Part shown: one piece after another, positions 28,981 through 37,236 of the stretch | Layout of the letters: every line of letters starts with the position of its first letter | Position numbering within the stretch: position 1 is the stretch's first letter | Assembly: GCA_031258415.1 (NCBI GenBank) | Contig: JAIRMW010000064.1 | Location: 1-42,249, forward strand | Length of the DNA stretch: 42,249 nucleotides | Direction of reading: 5' to 3' | From: Prevotellaceae bacterium | GTDB lineage: Bacteria; Bacteroidota; Bacteroidia; Bacteroidales; UBA932 | Program-made: the position numbers and the translations under genes | Notes under the pieces: model-generated | The model's database searches: none | Seen by the model: the letters and a program-made list of their open reading frames with translations, nothing else | Told to the model about the DNA's origin: nothing

Positions 28981-30072
28981 TCATGAGGGGTTTTTCCCGG
29001 CTCCGTTGATCACTTCCCACAGCGGGAGGCCGTATCCCTGTTTCATTGTTCTGCGGCGGCGGAGGATTTCTTCCATGTCGTCGGGCGAGCCGATGCAGGG
29101 AGCGCCGTTTTTCACCGCGTCGTCAAACATTTTCCATGCCATGTCGGAAGCGATGACGCTGTCTTCCACCGTCGGGTATCCGAGGTTGCGTCCGGCCAGT
29201 ATCGAGCGTGCAAACACGTCGATCATAATATCTACTTTTTTATCTTTAAACCCATCGGTTTTCACGATGGTTTGCGTAACGCCGTGCATTTCGACGGTCG
29301 CTGTTTTGAAATCATGGGTCATGCGGGCGATGCCTTTAGTACCGATAATATCGACGTAGCAGTTGTGGGTTTGTTTTTCCGCCATGTGTCCGTATACGAA
29401 GCCCTGCGTGATGTCGAAGACCACGCCGTTTTTAAACGTGCCGTGCGCCTGTATCCACCACGGGTCGTCGTAGCTCCACATTCGGACGCCCTGCGCGTGG
29501 TAGGTATCAAAATCGCTGCCGGCATACCAGCGGGCGACGTCTACGTAGTGCATCCCGCAGTCGTGAAAACAGGGGCCTTCGGGGCCGTGTCCTTCCTGCG
29601 GCATGTGGCCGGGCGTCATGTGAGCAATGCGGATGATGGCGAGTTCGCCGATTTCGCCCGAACGGATGAAGTCGATAATGGTTTGGTGATACCATGCGTT
29701 GCGGTTAAACATATTGACCGCCACCGTCAGGTTCGACTGTTTCACGGCTTCCGCGAGTTCCCATTCCGTCCGAACGTTGTCGGCCAGCGGTTTTTCGGCC
29801 AGCACATGTTTTCCGGTTTTCAGGGCTTTGTATAATTGAGCCGGACGCGAATCCGCCAGGGCAAACAGCCCTACCGCCTGCACGTCGGGGTCGTCAAACA
29901 GGAGGTCTTCATTATCTGTAAAAACAGCGGCGGGCGCTATGTCCGCCGCTGCTTTTCGTACTTCTGTGCAGGTATCGCATATATAGGCCAATTCCCACAA
30001 TGGATTCTTCACAAATTCTTCGGCATATAGCCGGCCCATTCGTCCGAACCCTATGATTCCGATTTTCAGCAT
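28981..30072 (-). CDS. Gfo/Idh/MocA family oxidoreductase (cytosolic)
   Basis: 363 residues, no signal peptide. The NAD(P)-binding start is IGIIGFGRMGRLYAEEF. The conserved EKP is at GKHVLAEKPLADN. The catalytic-domain box is CFHDCGMHYVDVARWY with the usual His. Family members oxidise or reduce sugar hydroxyls, including C3 of glycosides. The other oxidoreductase of the operon is exported, so this one may handle the imported product. It is 10 bp after the DUF1080 gene. Confidence 0.88.
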   Translation of the reverse strand: MLKIGIIGFGRMGRLYAEEFVKNPLWELAYICDTCTEVRKAAADIAPAAVFTDNEDLLFDDPDVQAVGLFALADSRPAQLYKALKTGKHVLAEKPLADNVRTEWELAEAVKQSNLTVAVNMFNRNAWYHQTIIDFIRSGEIGELAIIRIAHMTPGHMPQEGHGPEGPCFHDCGMHYVDVARWYAGSDFDTYHAQGVRMWSYDDPWWIQAHGTFKNGVVFDITQGFVYGHMAEKQTHNCYVDIIGTKGIARMTHDFKTATVEMHGVTQTIVKTDGFKDKKVDIMIDVFARSILAGRNLGYPTVEDSVIASDMAWKMFDDAVKNGAPCIGSPDDMEEILRRRRTMKQGYGLPLWEVINGAGKNPS

Positions 30073-30082
30073 TCTTTTCCTT

Positions 30083-30919
30083 CTAATCTAATAGCTTTAT
30101 GCGAATGTTTCGGAACCAGATGTCGTTGCCGTGGTCTTGCAGTCCGAAGAAGCCTTCGCGGTTTTCGCCGCCACAGTTGTTCAACAGTTCAAACGCCAGC
30201 GGCCATGCTTTTTCGCTGAATTTACTGGCTTGTAACAGTTCTGTCCATTGGGGCGTCCACAAATGGTATTCCACTACACTCTTTGCGCCGTTTTGTCCGT
30301 GCACCACGGTGCCTTGATAGACCATTATTCTTGCTTCATTCCATTCGCCGAACGGTTTCGCATTTTGCGGTACCGCAGGGATCATATCGTACAGCGAAGC
30401 GGCTTGCCGGTTGTTGTCTTTGCCCAATGTAGCGTCGGGATGATTTTCGTTGTCCAGCAATTGAAATTCGGGCGCTGAAATGTAAATCGGCTCTATTTGC
30501 AGATTGCCGTCTTTGTCTTTCGTTGCCACCTCCTGCGCAAGATACAGGATACCGGAGTTTCCGCCCTTCGAGATTTTCCATTCCAGCAACAGCTCGAAAT
30601 TTTTGAACTTGTGATTAAAAATAAGGTCGCCGCCGTCGGTGTCCTGTGCTTCGCCGCCGCCGGTGCCGTTAAATTTAATACAGCCGTCTTCAATCGTCCA
30701 TTTGCCCGGCACGTGGTCTTTGCCGTAGCCGCGCCAGCCGTTGAATGTTTCGCCGTCGAAGAGCACGATATAGCCTTGCTCATCTACAGGAAATGTAGAA
30801 ATATCCACCGCCGGTTTATCTAATACGGTATAGGTCGGCGTGGTGTTTGTACTGCCGCCGCAGGCGGCCAATAGAGCTACCATAGCGAGGCAACCCAGTC
30901 CCAAGATTGTTTTTTTCAT
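30083..30919 (-). CDS. DUF1080 (3-keto-disaccharide hydrolase-type) lipoprotein, proximal copy
   Basis: 278 residues. The lipobox is LLAAC (Cys20), then GGSTNTT. The domain begins YIVLFDGETFNGWRGYG and continues with DGGDLIFNHKFKNFELLLEW, GNSGILYLAQE, PEFQLLDNENH, EWNEARIMVYQG, and the closing REGFFGLQDHGNDIWFRNIRI. That is the full canonical DUF1080 order. It is more typical than the distal copy and follows the Tat oxidoreductase by 39 bp, the pair seen in 3-keto-glucoside utilisation loci. Confidence 0.92.
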   Translation of the reverse strand: MKKTILGLGCLAMVALLAACGGSTNTTPTYTVLDKPAVDISTFPVDEQGYIVLFDGETFNGWRGYGKDHVPGKWTIEDGCIKFNGTGGGEAQDTDGGDLIFNHKFKNFELLLEWKISKGGNSGILYLAQEVATKDKDGNLQIEPIYISAPEFQLLDNENHPDATLGKDNNRQAASLYDMIPAVPQNAKPFGEWNEARIMVYQGTVVHGQNGAKSVVEYHLWTPQWTELLQASKFSEKAWPLAFELLNNCGGENREGFFGLQDHGNDIWFRNIRIKLLD

Positions 30920-30958
30920 TTTTTTGATACTATTAATTGATTAATTGAAAGAAGTTGC

Positions 30959-32449
30959 TTATGATACCGGCATGGCAGGCAGTTTCCAGCCTTCGCGGTA
31001 GGTATGTTTGATCATTTCGTTGGCAAAGGCGATGGCGCTTTGCGGCTCGGTTTCGGTGGGTTTCCATGTCGGGTGTCCATCTTTGATACTGAACCCGTCG
31101 CTGATTTTCATTTTTATCGTTTCGTCGGGGCCAATATTGGTGAATTGCATCTTTTCGCCGTCCCAATGCAGTTCCTTGTTCAAGGCTTGCAGGCGAACGC
31201 CTAAGACGCCCATCACGACCATTTCGTTGAACGGGCCGGCTTCCGAGAAGTCGGAGGTGGTTTTCACCCGCGTGTCGGCGCTTTCCTTGCAGGCGCGCAC
31301 CCAGTCCAGCTCATGGCTTTCCGTTACTTCGCGCAGTACTTCCGGCGATTTAGGCGTACGTCCCGACAACAACCACGGGTCGGCGCCGTAGCAGTTGCAG
31401 ATCAGCGTATCTTTCGTGCCATGGAAGATCACCAGACCGCCGCCGTCGCCCATCAGTTGCTTCCCTTCGGGGAAGCCCGCCGGACGGTCGGGCATCATGC
31501 CGCCGTCGTACCAGTGAACCACCACTTCGGGCATCGCCACTTTCGGCAGGTTTTCGCGGGCGGGGAACGTCAGTTTGACATGCTGCGCCTGCGGGGCGCA
31601 GTCTTTCAGCAGTTGGGTCGACGACCCTTCGACTTTCGTCGGATAGCCTAATTTCAAGGCTTTGAACACCGGGTGCAAGATGTGGCACGCCATGTCGCCC
31701 AACGCGCCGGTACCGTACAGCCACCAGCCCCGCCAGTTCCACGGATGGTAGATCGCATTGTAGGGGCGCACCTCGGCCGGACCGGAGAACAAATCCCAAT
31801 TCAGGGTGGCAGGGATTTTATCCGCTTTCGCGGGCGTTTCCAATCCCTGCGGCCAGATAGGGCGGTCGGTAGCGGCTTCGACCTTCACGACGTCGCCGAT
31901 TTCGCCATTCCAAATCCATGCGCACGTTTGGCGCACGCCTGCCGCCGATGCGCCCTGATTCCCCATTTGGGTGGCCACCCGGTGATGCGCGGCCAGCCGC
32001 GTCAGCAGCCGCGATTCGTACACCGTATGCGTCAGCGGTTTTTCCACATACACATGTTTCCCCATCGTCATCGCCTCCGAGGCAATAATCGCGTGGGTAT
32101 GATCGGCGGTAGCGACGACCACCGCGTCGGCCGATTTGCCGAGTTCGTCGAACATTTTCCGATAATCGTAAAAACGTTTCGCGTCGGCGTACCGTTTAAA
32201 GGTACCGTCGGCATATTTCCAGTCCACGTCGCAAAGCCCGATGATTTTCTGGCTGCTGATGGCTTTCAATACGCCGGCTCCCCGTCCGCCGACCCCGACG
32301 CCCAGTATATTCAAGGCGTCGCTTGGTGGGACGTGCCCAAATTGTTTACCCAATATCACGTTGGGTACGATAGTGGGCGCCACAGCTATGCCTAAAGCGG
32401 CTGTAGCGCTTGTTTTTAGAAATTTTCTTCTGGAGATTTTTGATGCCAT
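30959..32449 (-). CDS. Tat-exported Gfo/Idh/MocA oxidoreductase
   Basis: 496 residues. The twin-arginine signal SRRKFLKTSATAALG directs it out in folded form with its cofactor. The dinucleotide fold is NILGVGVGGRGAGVL, then GKHVYVEKPLTHTV with the EKP motif. GALGDMACHILHP holds the catalytic His. Exported members oxidise the C3 hydroxyl of glycosides. It is the first gene of the operon, with a -7 box at 32487-32495. Confidence 0.92.
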   Translation of the reverse strand: MASKISRRKFLKTSATAALGIAVAPTIVPNVILGKQFGHVPPSDALNILGVGVGGRGAGVLKAISSQKIIGLCDVDWKYADGTFKRYADAKRFYDYRKMFDELGKSADAVVVATADHTHAIIASEAMTMGKHVYVEKPLTHTVYESRLLTRLAAHHRVATQMGNQGASAAGVRQTCAWIWNGEIGDVVKVEAATDRPIWPQGLETPAKADKIPATLNWDLFSGPAEVRPYNAIYHPWNWRGWWLYGTGALGDMACHILHPVFKALKLGYPTKVEGSSTQLLKDCAPQAQHVKLTFPARENLPKVAMPEVVVHWYDGGMMPDRPAGFPEGKQLMGDGGGLVIFHGTKDTLICNCYGADPWLLSGRTPKSPEVLREVTESHELDWVRACKESADTRVKTTSDFSEAGPFNEMVVMGVLGVRLQALNKELHWDGEKMQFTNIGPDETIKMKISDGFSIKDGHPTWKPTETEPQSAIAFANEMIKHTYREGWKLPAMPVS

Positions 32450-32486
32450 AAGTATTTATTTTGATTAAAGAATGAATTTTAACGCG

Positions 32487-32495
32487 GCAAATATA
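32487..32495 (-). promoter_or_regulatory. -7 box of the sugar operon
   Basis: TATATTTGC on the minus strand, 37 bp before the ATG at 32449. No clear -33 TTTG at the usual spacing. Confidence 0.55.
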
Positions 32496-33054
32496 CGCAT
32501 TAATCAGCAGACGTCCATAATTTATTTACAAAAAATATACACAAAGTTATTAACTATGCTAAAAACGATGCTGCACTGCCCGTAGAGGCCTGTAGAGGCC
32601 GATCGCTCCGCCCCATATCCATAAATTCCCCACGATCCTTAGCGAGGCGCGCCGGTGGAGAGCGCGCGGAGTAGGGCCGACGCATCTCATTTTTGATAAG
32701 GTACAGCAAGCGTTGAAAGGGATCCTGCGCTCGGCATGGTTTTATGCAAAAACAGCACGCAGATTTAGCACGATTTACACCGATTTTATTCCGTTCTCCA
32801 TCTTGCGTAAATCATGATTATCCGTGTGATCTGCCTGCTAAAAACAAATCGCAATGGGTACGAATGATACGCATTCCATACAACAATTAGATGCGTCGAC
32901 CCTGCATAACCCATAACCCATAACCCATAACCCATAACTCATAATTCACAACTCATAACTAAATTCGTATCTTTGTACGCCGTTCTGCGAGGCGTTCGTC
33001 GACAGAGGCGAAAGGTCGGCAGACGAAAACGGCAGGCGTCAAAAAAAAGAAACA
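32496..33054. other. Intergenic region with microsatellite and promoter
   Basis: No convincing gene. It contains a doubled TGTAGAGGCC near 32590, a row of CATAACC units (about 32908-32938) decaying into CATAACT/CACAACT to 32960, and a + strand -7 box TATCTTTG at 32968-32975 for the leader ORF and ABC gene. Confidence 0.6.
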
Positions 33055-33147
33055 ATGAACGATCAACCCAAATACTCCCGCCACTATACGGCGCCGTCGA
33101 GCCGCTTCCGGCCCGGCGCCGGCGCTCTAATACCCTTTACGAAATGA
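33055..33147 (+). CDS. 30-residue leader ORF coupled to the ABC ATPase gene
   Basis: Starts [14 protein letters not shown] and ends GALIPFTK. It begins about 75 bp after the -7 box, preceded by an A-rich stretch typical of Bacteroidota starts, and its TGA overlaps the next ATG (ATGA at 33144). The peptide is basic and Pro/Arg/Gly-rich without any domain. It could be a coupling leader or a small functional protein. Confidence 0.4.
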   Translation: MNDQPKYSRHYTAPSSRFRPGAGALIPFTK

Positions 33148-33794
33148 TTCGCGCACAACAACTGACAAAAGCATTCGACCGTCTACAGGTACTCAAAGGG
33201 ATCGATCTGGAGATCCGTAAATCGGAAGTCGTTACCATTGCAGGCGCCAGCGGAGCGGGGAAAACCACGCTACTGCAAATTCTCGGAACCCTCGGCAGGC
33301 CCGACTCCGGACGCCTGTATATCGACCGCACGCCCGTATTTGAGCTCGACGACCGGGCGCTGTCCGATTTTCGCAACCGGCGGATCGGCTTCGTCTTCCA
33401 GTTTCACCATCTGCTGCCGGAGTTTACGGCGCTGGAAAACGTATGTATGCCGGCCCTGATTGCCCGCAAAAGCCGCGAACAGGCGACGGCGAGGGCCAAA
33501 GAGCTGCTCGCCCTGCTGGGGCTCGACAGCCGCCTGCACCACCGCCCCGCCGCCCTCAGCGGTGGCGAACAGCAGCGGGTCGCCGTAGCGCGGGCGCTGA
33601 TGAACGAGCCGGCGGTGCTGCTCGCCGACGAACCTTCGGGAAACCTCGACTCTGCAAACAAACGGGAACTGCACCGTCTCTTCTTTACCCTGCGCGACCG
33701 CCTGAAGCAAACCATCGTGATCGTTACGCACGACCCCGAGCTCGCCGAAATGAGCGACCGGACGGTTATCATGAGCGACGGGATGATTATTTAA
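33144..33794 (+). CDS. lolD: LolD-type ABC transporter ATPase
   Basis: 216 residues from the ATG at 33144, the usual length for LolD. Walker [10 protein letters not shown] (about 36-44), Q-loop [12 protein letters not shown], signature [15 protein letters not shown], Walker [13 protein letters not shown], and H-loop IVTHD. The [16 protein letters not shown] stretch is characteristic of the LolD/MacB group that powers lipoprotein release or related export. No permease gene is next to it, so it must pair with one elsewhere. Confidence 0.88.
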   Translation: MIRAQQLTKAFDRLQVLKGIDLEIRKSEVVTIAGASGAGKTTLLQILGTLGRPDSGRLYIDRTPVFELDDRALSDFRNRRIGFVFQFHHLLPEFTALENVCMPALIARKSREQATARAKELLALLGLDSRLHHRPAALSGGEQQRVAVARALMNEPAVLLADEPSGNLDSANKRELHRLFFTLRDRLKQTIVIVTHDPELAEMSDRTVIMSDGMII

Positions 33795-33830
33795 TACAAA
33801 AATAATGCGCTTTTTTATAAAAAGATTTAC

Positions 33831-33839
33831 TATCTTTGT
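33831..33839 (+). promoter_or_regulatory. -7 box of the Ig-repeat lipoprotein gene
   Basis: TATCTTTGT, 72 bp before the ATG at 33912. Confidence 0.6.
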
Positions 33840-33843
33840 AACA

Positions 33844-33874
33844 GTTTACGCACAAAAAAACATGGTGCGTAAAC
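33844..33874 (+). promoter_or_regulatory. Perfect 10-bp inverted repeat at the 5' end of the leader
   Basis: GTTTACGCAC (33844-33853) and GTGCGTAAAC (33865-33874) are perfectly complementary around an 11-nt A-rich loop. It starts 5 bp after the -7 box, where transcription should begin. It could be a 5' mRNA hairpin that protects the transcript or an operator for a dimeric regulator. Confidence 0.6.
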
Positions 33875-33911
33875 AAATAAAACCAATGTTAATATTTAAA
33901 TTTTATTTTGT

Positions 33912-35279
33912 ATGAAAAAAATGCTTGTTTTAGCTGCCTGCTTTGGAATGGCAGCCGGATTTGTCGCCTGCAGCGACAACAACAATGACGACCCCTCGGC
34001 GCCCGGAAAAGCCACGGTCTCCGGCCCTGAACGCAACGTCTGGCCAGAAACGTCCGTTACGCTCACCGCCACCGCCGACGGCGCCGAATCGTTCGTCTGG
34101 TACAACGGCACGGCGCCTGTGTCGGGCGCTACCGCCACCACCTACACCGTTACCGTCAGCGGCTACTACTCCGCGGCCGGCGTAAACGCCGTCGGCGAAG
34201 GCCCGAAAAGCGACCCCAAAGCCGTTGACATCACAACGTTTACAATCGGACTTACAGGCGACAACGCAAATGTCTGTCCTGAAGAATCTGTAACGCTTAC
34301 CGCCAGCTTGTCTGGCGCCGAATCGTTTGCCTGGTATTTGGGTGAAACAAAATTAGCCGCCACGGCGAGTACCTATTCCGCCACCGTCAGCGGAATTTAT
34401 ACGGTGGCCGGTATTATTGACGGAAGAGAAGGCCCGAAAAGCGGCGCAATTATCGTAAACATCACCCCGTGCCCCGCGCCGGCAAAGGCGACGATTTCCG
34501 GCAGTACCTCCAACACTTGTCCGGCTATAACCGTGCTCCTGACTGCCAGCGCGTCTGGCGCCGCCTCATACGAATGGTATAAGAACGGGAGCATAATTCA
34601 AGGCGTTACGACTAATACCTATACCGTTACTGCTTCCGGCAATTATACTGTTGCTGGTGTAAACAATAATGGTACAGGAGAAATAAGCGACGTCAAAACG
34701 GTTACAATTAATGCGGACTGTCCATTGTCTATAGATGATTTAGTCGGTACTTGGAATGGTTCGGAAGAATACTATGGCGAAAATGGATGGACTGCGGATG
34801 CCTATGAGAACGAAATTACAAAAGTAGATAATCAAACAATTAATCTCTCAAATTTTGCAGGATCTGGGTTAGATTTGAAAGCAACAGTTGCAGTTGTAAA
34901 TAACACTTTACAGGTAACGGTGCCTTCACAAGAATTCGGACGAATGAACGACACTACATACATAGGCGTATCAGCCCTTAGCTCTGGTACATTTAGCGCT
35001 GACTTTGGAGTGGGCTTCCCGCCCATGCCTGTTACGAGAACTGTAGACGGCCTCCTTAAAATGAATTTGTTAGCGCCTTATGGAGAGCCTTATTCTTACT
35101 TTCTATGGGCTGCAAATGAAAACCATGAATATAGAGGATACTACTGGTATGCTAGAAATGTAATATGGATAAAGCAAGCCTCATCGCCAGGCGCACCTTT
35201 AAAATCTCCAAAAGCAACGGAATTAAAGAAAAATCTTTTGCTTAATAAAAGTAAGGCTCCCTTTATCGAGGTACAATAG
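33912..35279 (+). CDS. Lipoprotein with three Ig-like repeats
   Basis: 455 residues. The lipobox is GFVAC (Cys20), followed by SDNNNDD, an acidic stretch like the Bacteroidota surface-export signal. Three repeats of about 85 residues follow, each with SVTLTATADGAESFVWYNG-type and TYTVTVSGYYSAAGVN-type strands. From about residue 275 a different domain begins LVGTWNGSEEYYGENGW, lipocalin-like in character. The 3' third is AT-richer than the repeats. It is probably a cell-surface adhesion or binding protein; ligand unknown. Confidence 0.75.
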   Translation: MKKMLVLAACFGMAAGFVACSDNNNDDPSAPGKATVSGPERNVWPETSVTLTATADGAESFVWYNGTAPVSGATATTYTVTVSGYYSAAGVNAVGEGPKSDPKAVDITTFTIGLTGDNANVCPEESVTLTASLSGAESFAWYLGETKLAATASTYSATVSGIYTVAGIIDGREGPKSGAIIVNITPCPAPAKATISGSTSNTCPAITVLLTASASGAASYEWYKNGSIIQGVTTNTYTVTASGNYTVAGVNNNGTGEISDVKTVTINADCPLSIDDLVGTWNGSEEYYGENGWTADAYENEITKVDNQTINLSNFAGSGLDLKATVAVVNNTLQVTVPSQEFGRMNDTTYIGVSALSSGTFSADFGVGFPPMPVTRTVDGLLKMNLLAPYGEPYSYFLWAANENHEYRGYYWYARNVIWIKQASSPGAPLKSPKATELKKNLLLNKSKAPFIEVQ

Positions 35280-35349
35280 TAAAGACAAACTGATACCTCT
35301 AAGAAATAAAAGATAAACAACTATCTGGTTAGTTAAACATGAAAAAGCG

Positions 35350-35376
35350 AGAGCCGCCTTCGGGCGGCTCTTTCTT
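35350..35376 (+). terminator. Intrinsic terminator
   Basis: AGAGCCGCC-TTCG-GGCGGCTCT followed by TTCTTT, 71 bp after the lipoprotein stop. A stable UUCG tetraloop hairpin. Confidence 0.9.
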
Positions 35377-35467
35377 TATTGTCGTCGCACAACCACCCAA
35401 TGTAAGGGCGGTAATGTAGGGGCGGGTTTCAAACCCTCCCCTACGGCGACGACGATGGCCATGCCTG

Positions 35468-35637
35468 AAAAGACTCGAAACAATCGCCGAAAGACTCGAG
35501 ACAATGGTCGAAAGACTCGAGACAATCGCCGAAAGACTCGAGACAATCGTTGAAAGACTCGAGACAATGGTCGAAAGACTCGAGACAATCGTTGAAAGAC
35601 TCGAGACAATCGTCGAAAGACTCGAGACAATCGTCAA
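35468..35637. repeat. Second 21-bp tandem array (about 8 units)
   Basis: Units of AAGACTCGAGACAAT plus six variable bases (CGCCGA, GGTCGA, CGTTGA) at a 21-bp period. One + frame would read LETIVER heptads, a perfect coiled coil, but it has no start codon. Directly after the array is TAATGAACAATTGGCCTGCGG. A nearly identical flank follows the array at 23681-24121 when that one is read on the minus strand. Confidence 0.85.
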
Positions 35638-36556
35638 TGAATAATGAACAATTGGCCTGCGGCGTGGGGCAGCGCCTCGCCGGTCTCGTCATGGCGAGCG
35701 AAGCGCCGCCCCGCAACCCGGAGGGTTGAACAGGAATAACTCCCAATGAAACGCAGCAACCGGGGGATCATTCAACCCTCCGGGTTGCGTGGGTGTCGCC
35801 GTGTTCGTTACCCCCAATGAAGCGAAGCGATTGGGGGTTATTCATAGTAAGACCTCCGGTCTTTTTGTTGTGGCGTCCCCCATCCCCCAATCGCTACGCT
35901 CGCCATGACGGTCGCGGCACGACTTCCGCAGGCCATTGTTCATTGTTCATTGAAATAAGGTAATAAGGTTCGGGGGAGGGTGAGGCGTCCCGTGCTACTG
36001 AGGTTGTTTTGTTATGAAAATAAGGTGGAAATCAGGTAGACCGCCCTGCGGTGGCCAATGAACAATGAACAATTGGCCTACGGCCAACGGCGCCTGTCAT
36101 GATGCGCAATGGAACGTTGGCCGGAGGCCATCCATATCAATAGCATGGGTCGCCCGCGCAGCCCATTCCCCGTAGGGGATTCATGTCCTACGGACAATGG
36201 TTGAAGATGGGGGGTGTTGTGTTCTATTGCTATGGATGACCTACGGCCAACGGCGCCTGTCATGATGCGCAATGGAACGTTGGCCGGAGGCCATTCATAT
36301 CAATAGCATGGGTCGCCCGCGCAGCCCATTCCCCGTCAGGGGATTCATGTCCTACGGCTAATGGGAGGGGATGGGGGGCGTGTTGTTTTCTATTGCTATG
36401 GATGGCCTCCGGCCAACGGTTCGCTAACGGGTCCCTGTGGCTCTCTGTGGTCTCTATGTTCCTTTCTTCTTGCACAGAGGACACGGAGGTTGCACAGAGG
36501 GGCACAGAGGAATGGGCGCTGAGCGCATTTCCGTGCCTCCTTTGCATGCAGGTTAT
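35638..36556. repeat. Repeat-rich intergenic region with 163-bp tandem duplication
   Basis: No gene seen. Two 163-bp copies (36077-36239 and 36240-36412) share CGGCCAACGGCGCCTGTCA, GTCGCCCGCGCAGCCCATTC and the ATTGGCC/GGCCAAT-type flanks. Further pieces resemble CAATGAAC and CCCCAATC-containing repeats at 35700-35960. A segment with repeated CACAGAGG follows to 36500. Related sequence in inverted orientation lies at 41660-41910. Confidence 0.75.
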
Positions 36557-36931
36557 TTACCGTTTGGCGCCAGCTTTTTTTCGTATCGCGATCTTAAACT
36601 TCGTCTCGGCTACTTTTATCATCTCTTCGTAAGCGTCCGCTCGTAGCCGCTCTGTTTTAAGCTCTGTCTGCAACCGCGATACTTCCCGCTCAAGGGTTTT
36701 TAACTCGCTGCCCGCCGGAACTTCCGGGGATGGATGGGTCGCTTTCTTTCGCTTTCGCATGGGTTCCGATTTTACATCGTTTTCTGCCGCAAAGATAGCA
36801 AGCCATCTTGATACCGTCGAATGACCGAGGGGTAAAATCCGTGATATGCGATCCTCTCCATAGCCATACTCATAACGTAACTGGATTACTTCTTTAAAAT
36901 ACAAAAGTTGTTTTCTTGTCTGTAAATGCAT
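36557..36931 (-). CDS. Orphan IS3-type OrfA (transposase helix-turn-helix subunit)
   Basis: 124 residues. An N-terminal HTH (IQLRYEYGYGEDRISRIL, then HSTVSRWLAIF), a basic linker, a leucine-zipper-like helix (LKTLEREVSRLQTELKTERL), and the ending AETKFKIAIRKKAGAKR, close to the usual RKKxGAKQ end of IS3 OrfA. The partner OrfB (DDE transposase) should follow on the minus strand but is absent, replaced by repeat DNA. No terminal inverted repeats identified, so this is an IS remnant. Confidence 0.7.
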   Translation of the reverse strand: MHLQTRKQLLYFKEVIQLRYEYGYGEDRISRILPLGHSTVSRWLAIFAAENDVKSEPMRKRKKATHPSPEVPAGSELKTLEREVSRLQTELKTERLRADAYEEMIKVAETKFKIAIRKKAGAKR

Positions 36932-37236
36932 TTCTTGCTCTTTTATGAGTCAACTTTTTTAGCGAAAGACACATGCAATCTTCAACTTTAGGGCAACAAA
37001 AGTAAAACTATTTTTTAATCCCTGCAATTTTTCCGGCCATTTTTTTTCTTATTTTGTTGCATTTACTATTTGAACCTGCCTGTCTCCGTTGCATTTACTA
37101 TTTGAACTTAGCTATCAACTGTTTTTCGGTTCGTGCAGAAGCCGTTGTGCTGGAAGGCCGCATGTGCAGGCATTTAACGATCAGTCGTATGATGATGCCG
37201 CCGGCGCTTTGGCGCAGCCGCATTTGCCGTCTTTGC
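36932..37236. other. Intergenic region with a 20-bp direct repeat
   Basis: No convincing gene. GTTGCATTTACTATTTGAAC occurs twice, at about 37058 and 37090. The remainder before murF has only short open frames antisense to nothing recognisable. Confidence 0.5.

Noticed and set aside
31673-32395. 240-codon + strand open frame
   Set aside because: Antisense to the Tat oxidoreductase gene, no domain.
35468-35637. LETIVER heptad coiled-coil gene
   Set aside because: The heptad frame is perfect, but no start codon lies upstream in frame and the surrounding DNA is repeat-rich intergenic sequence.
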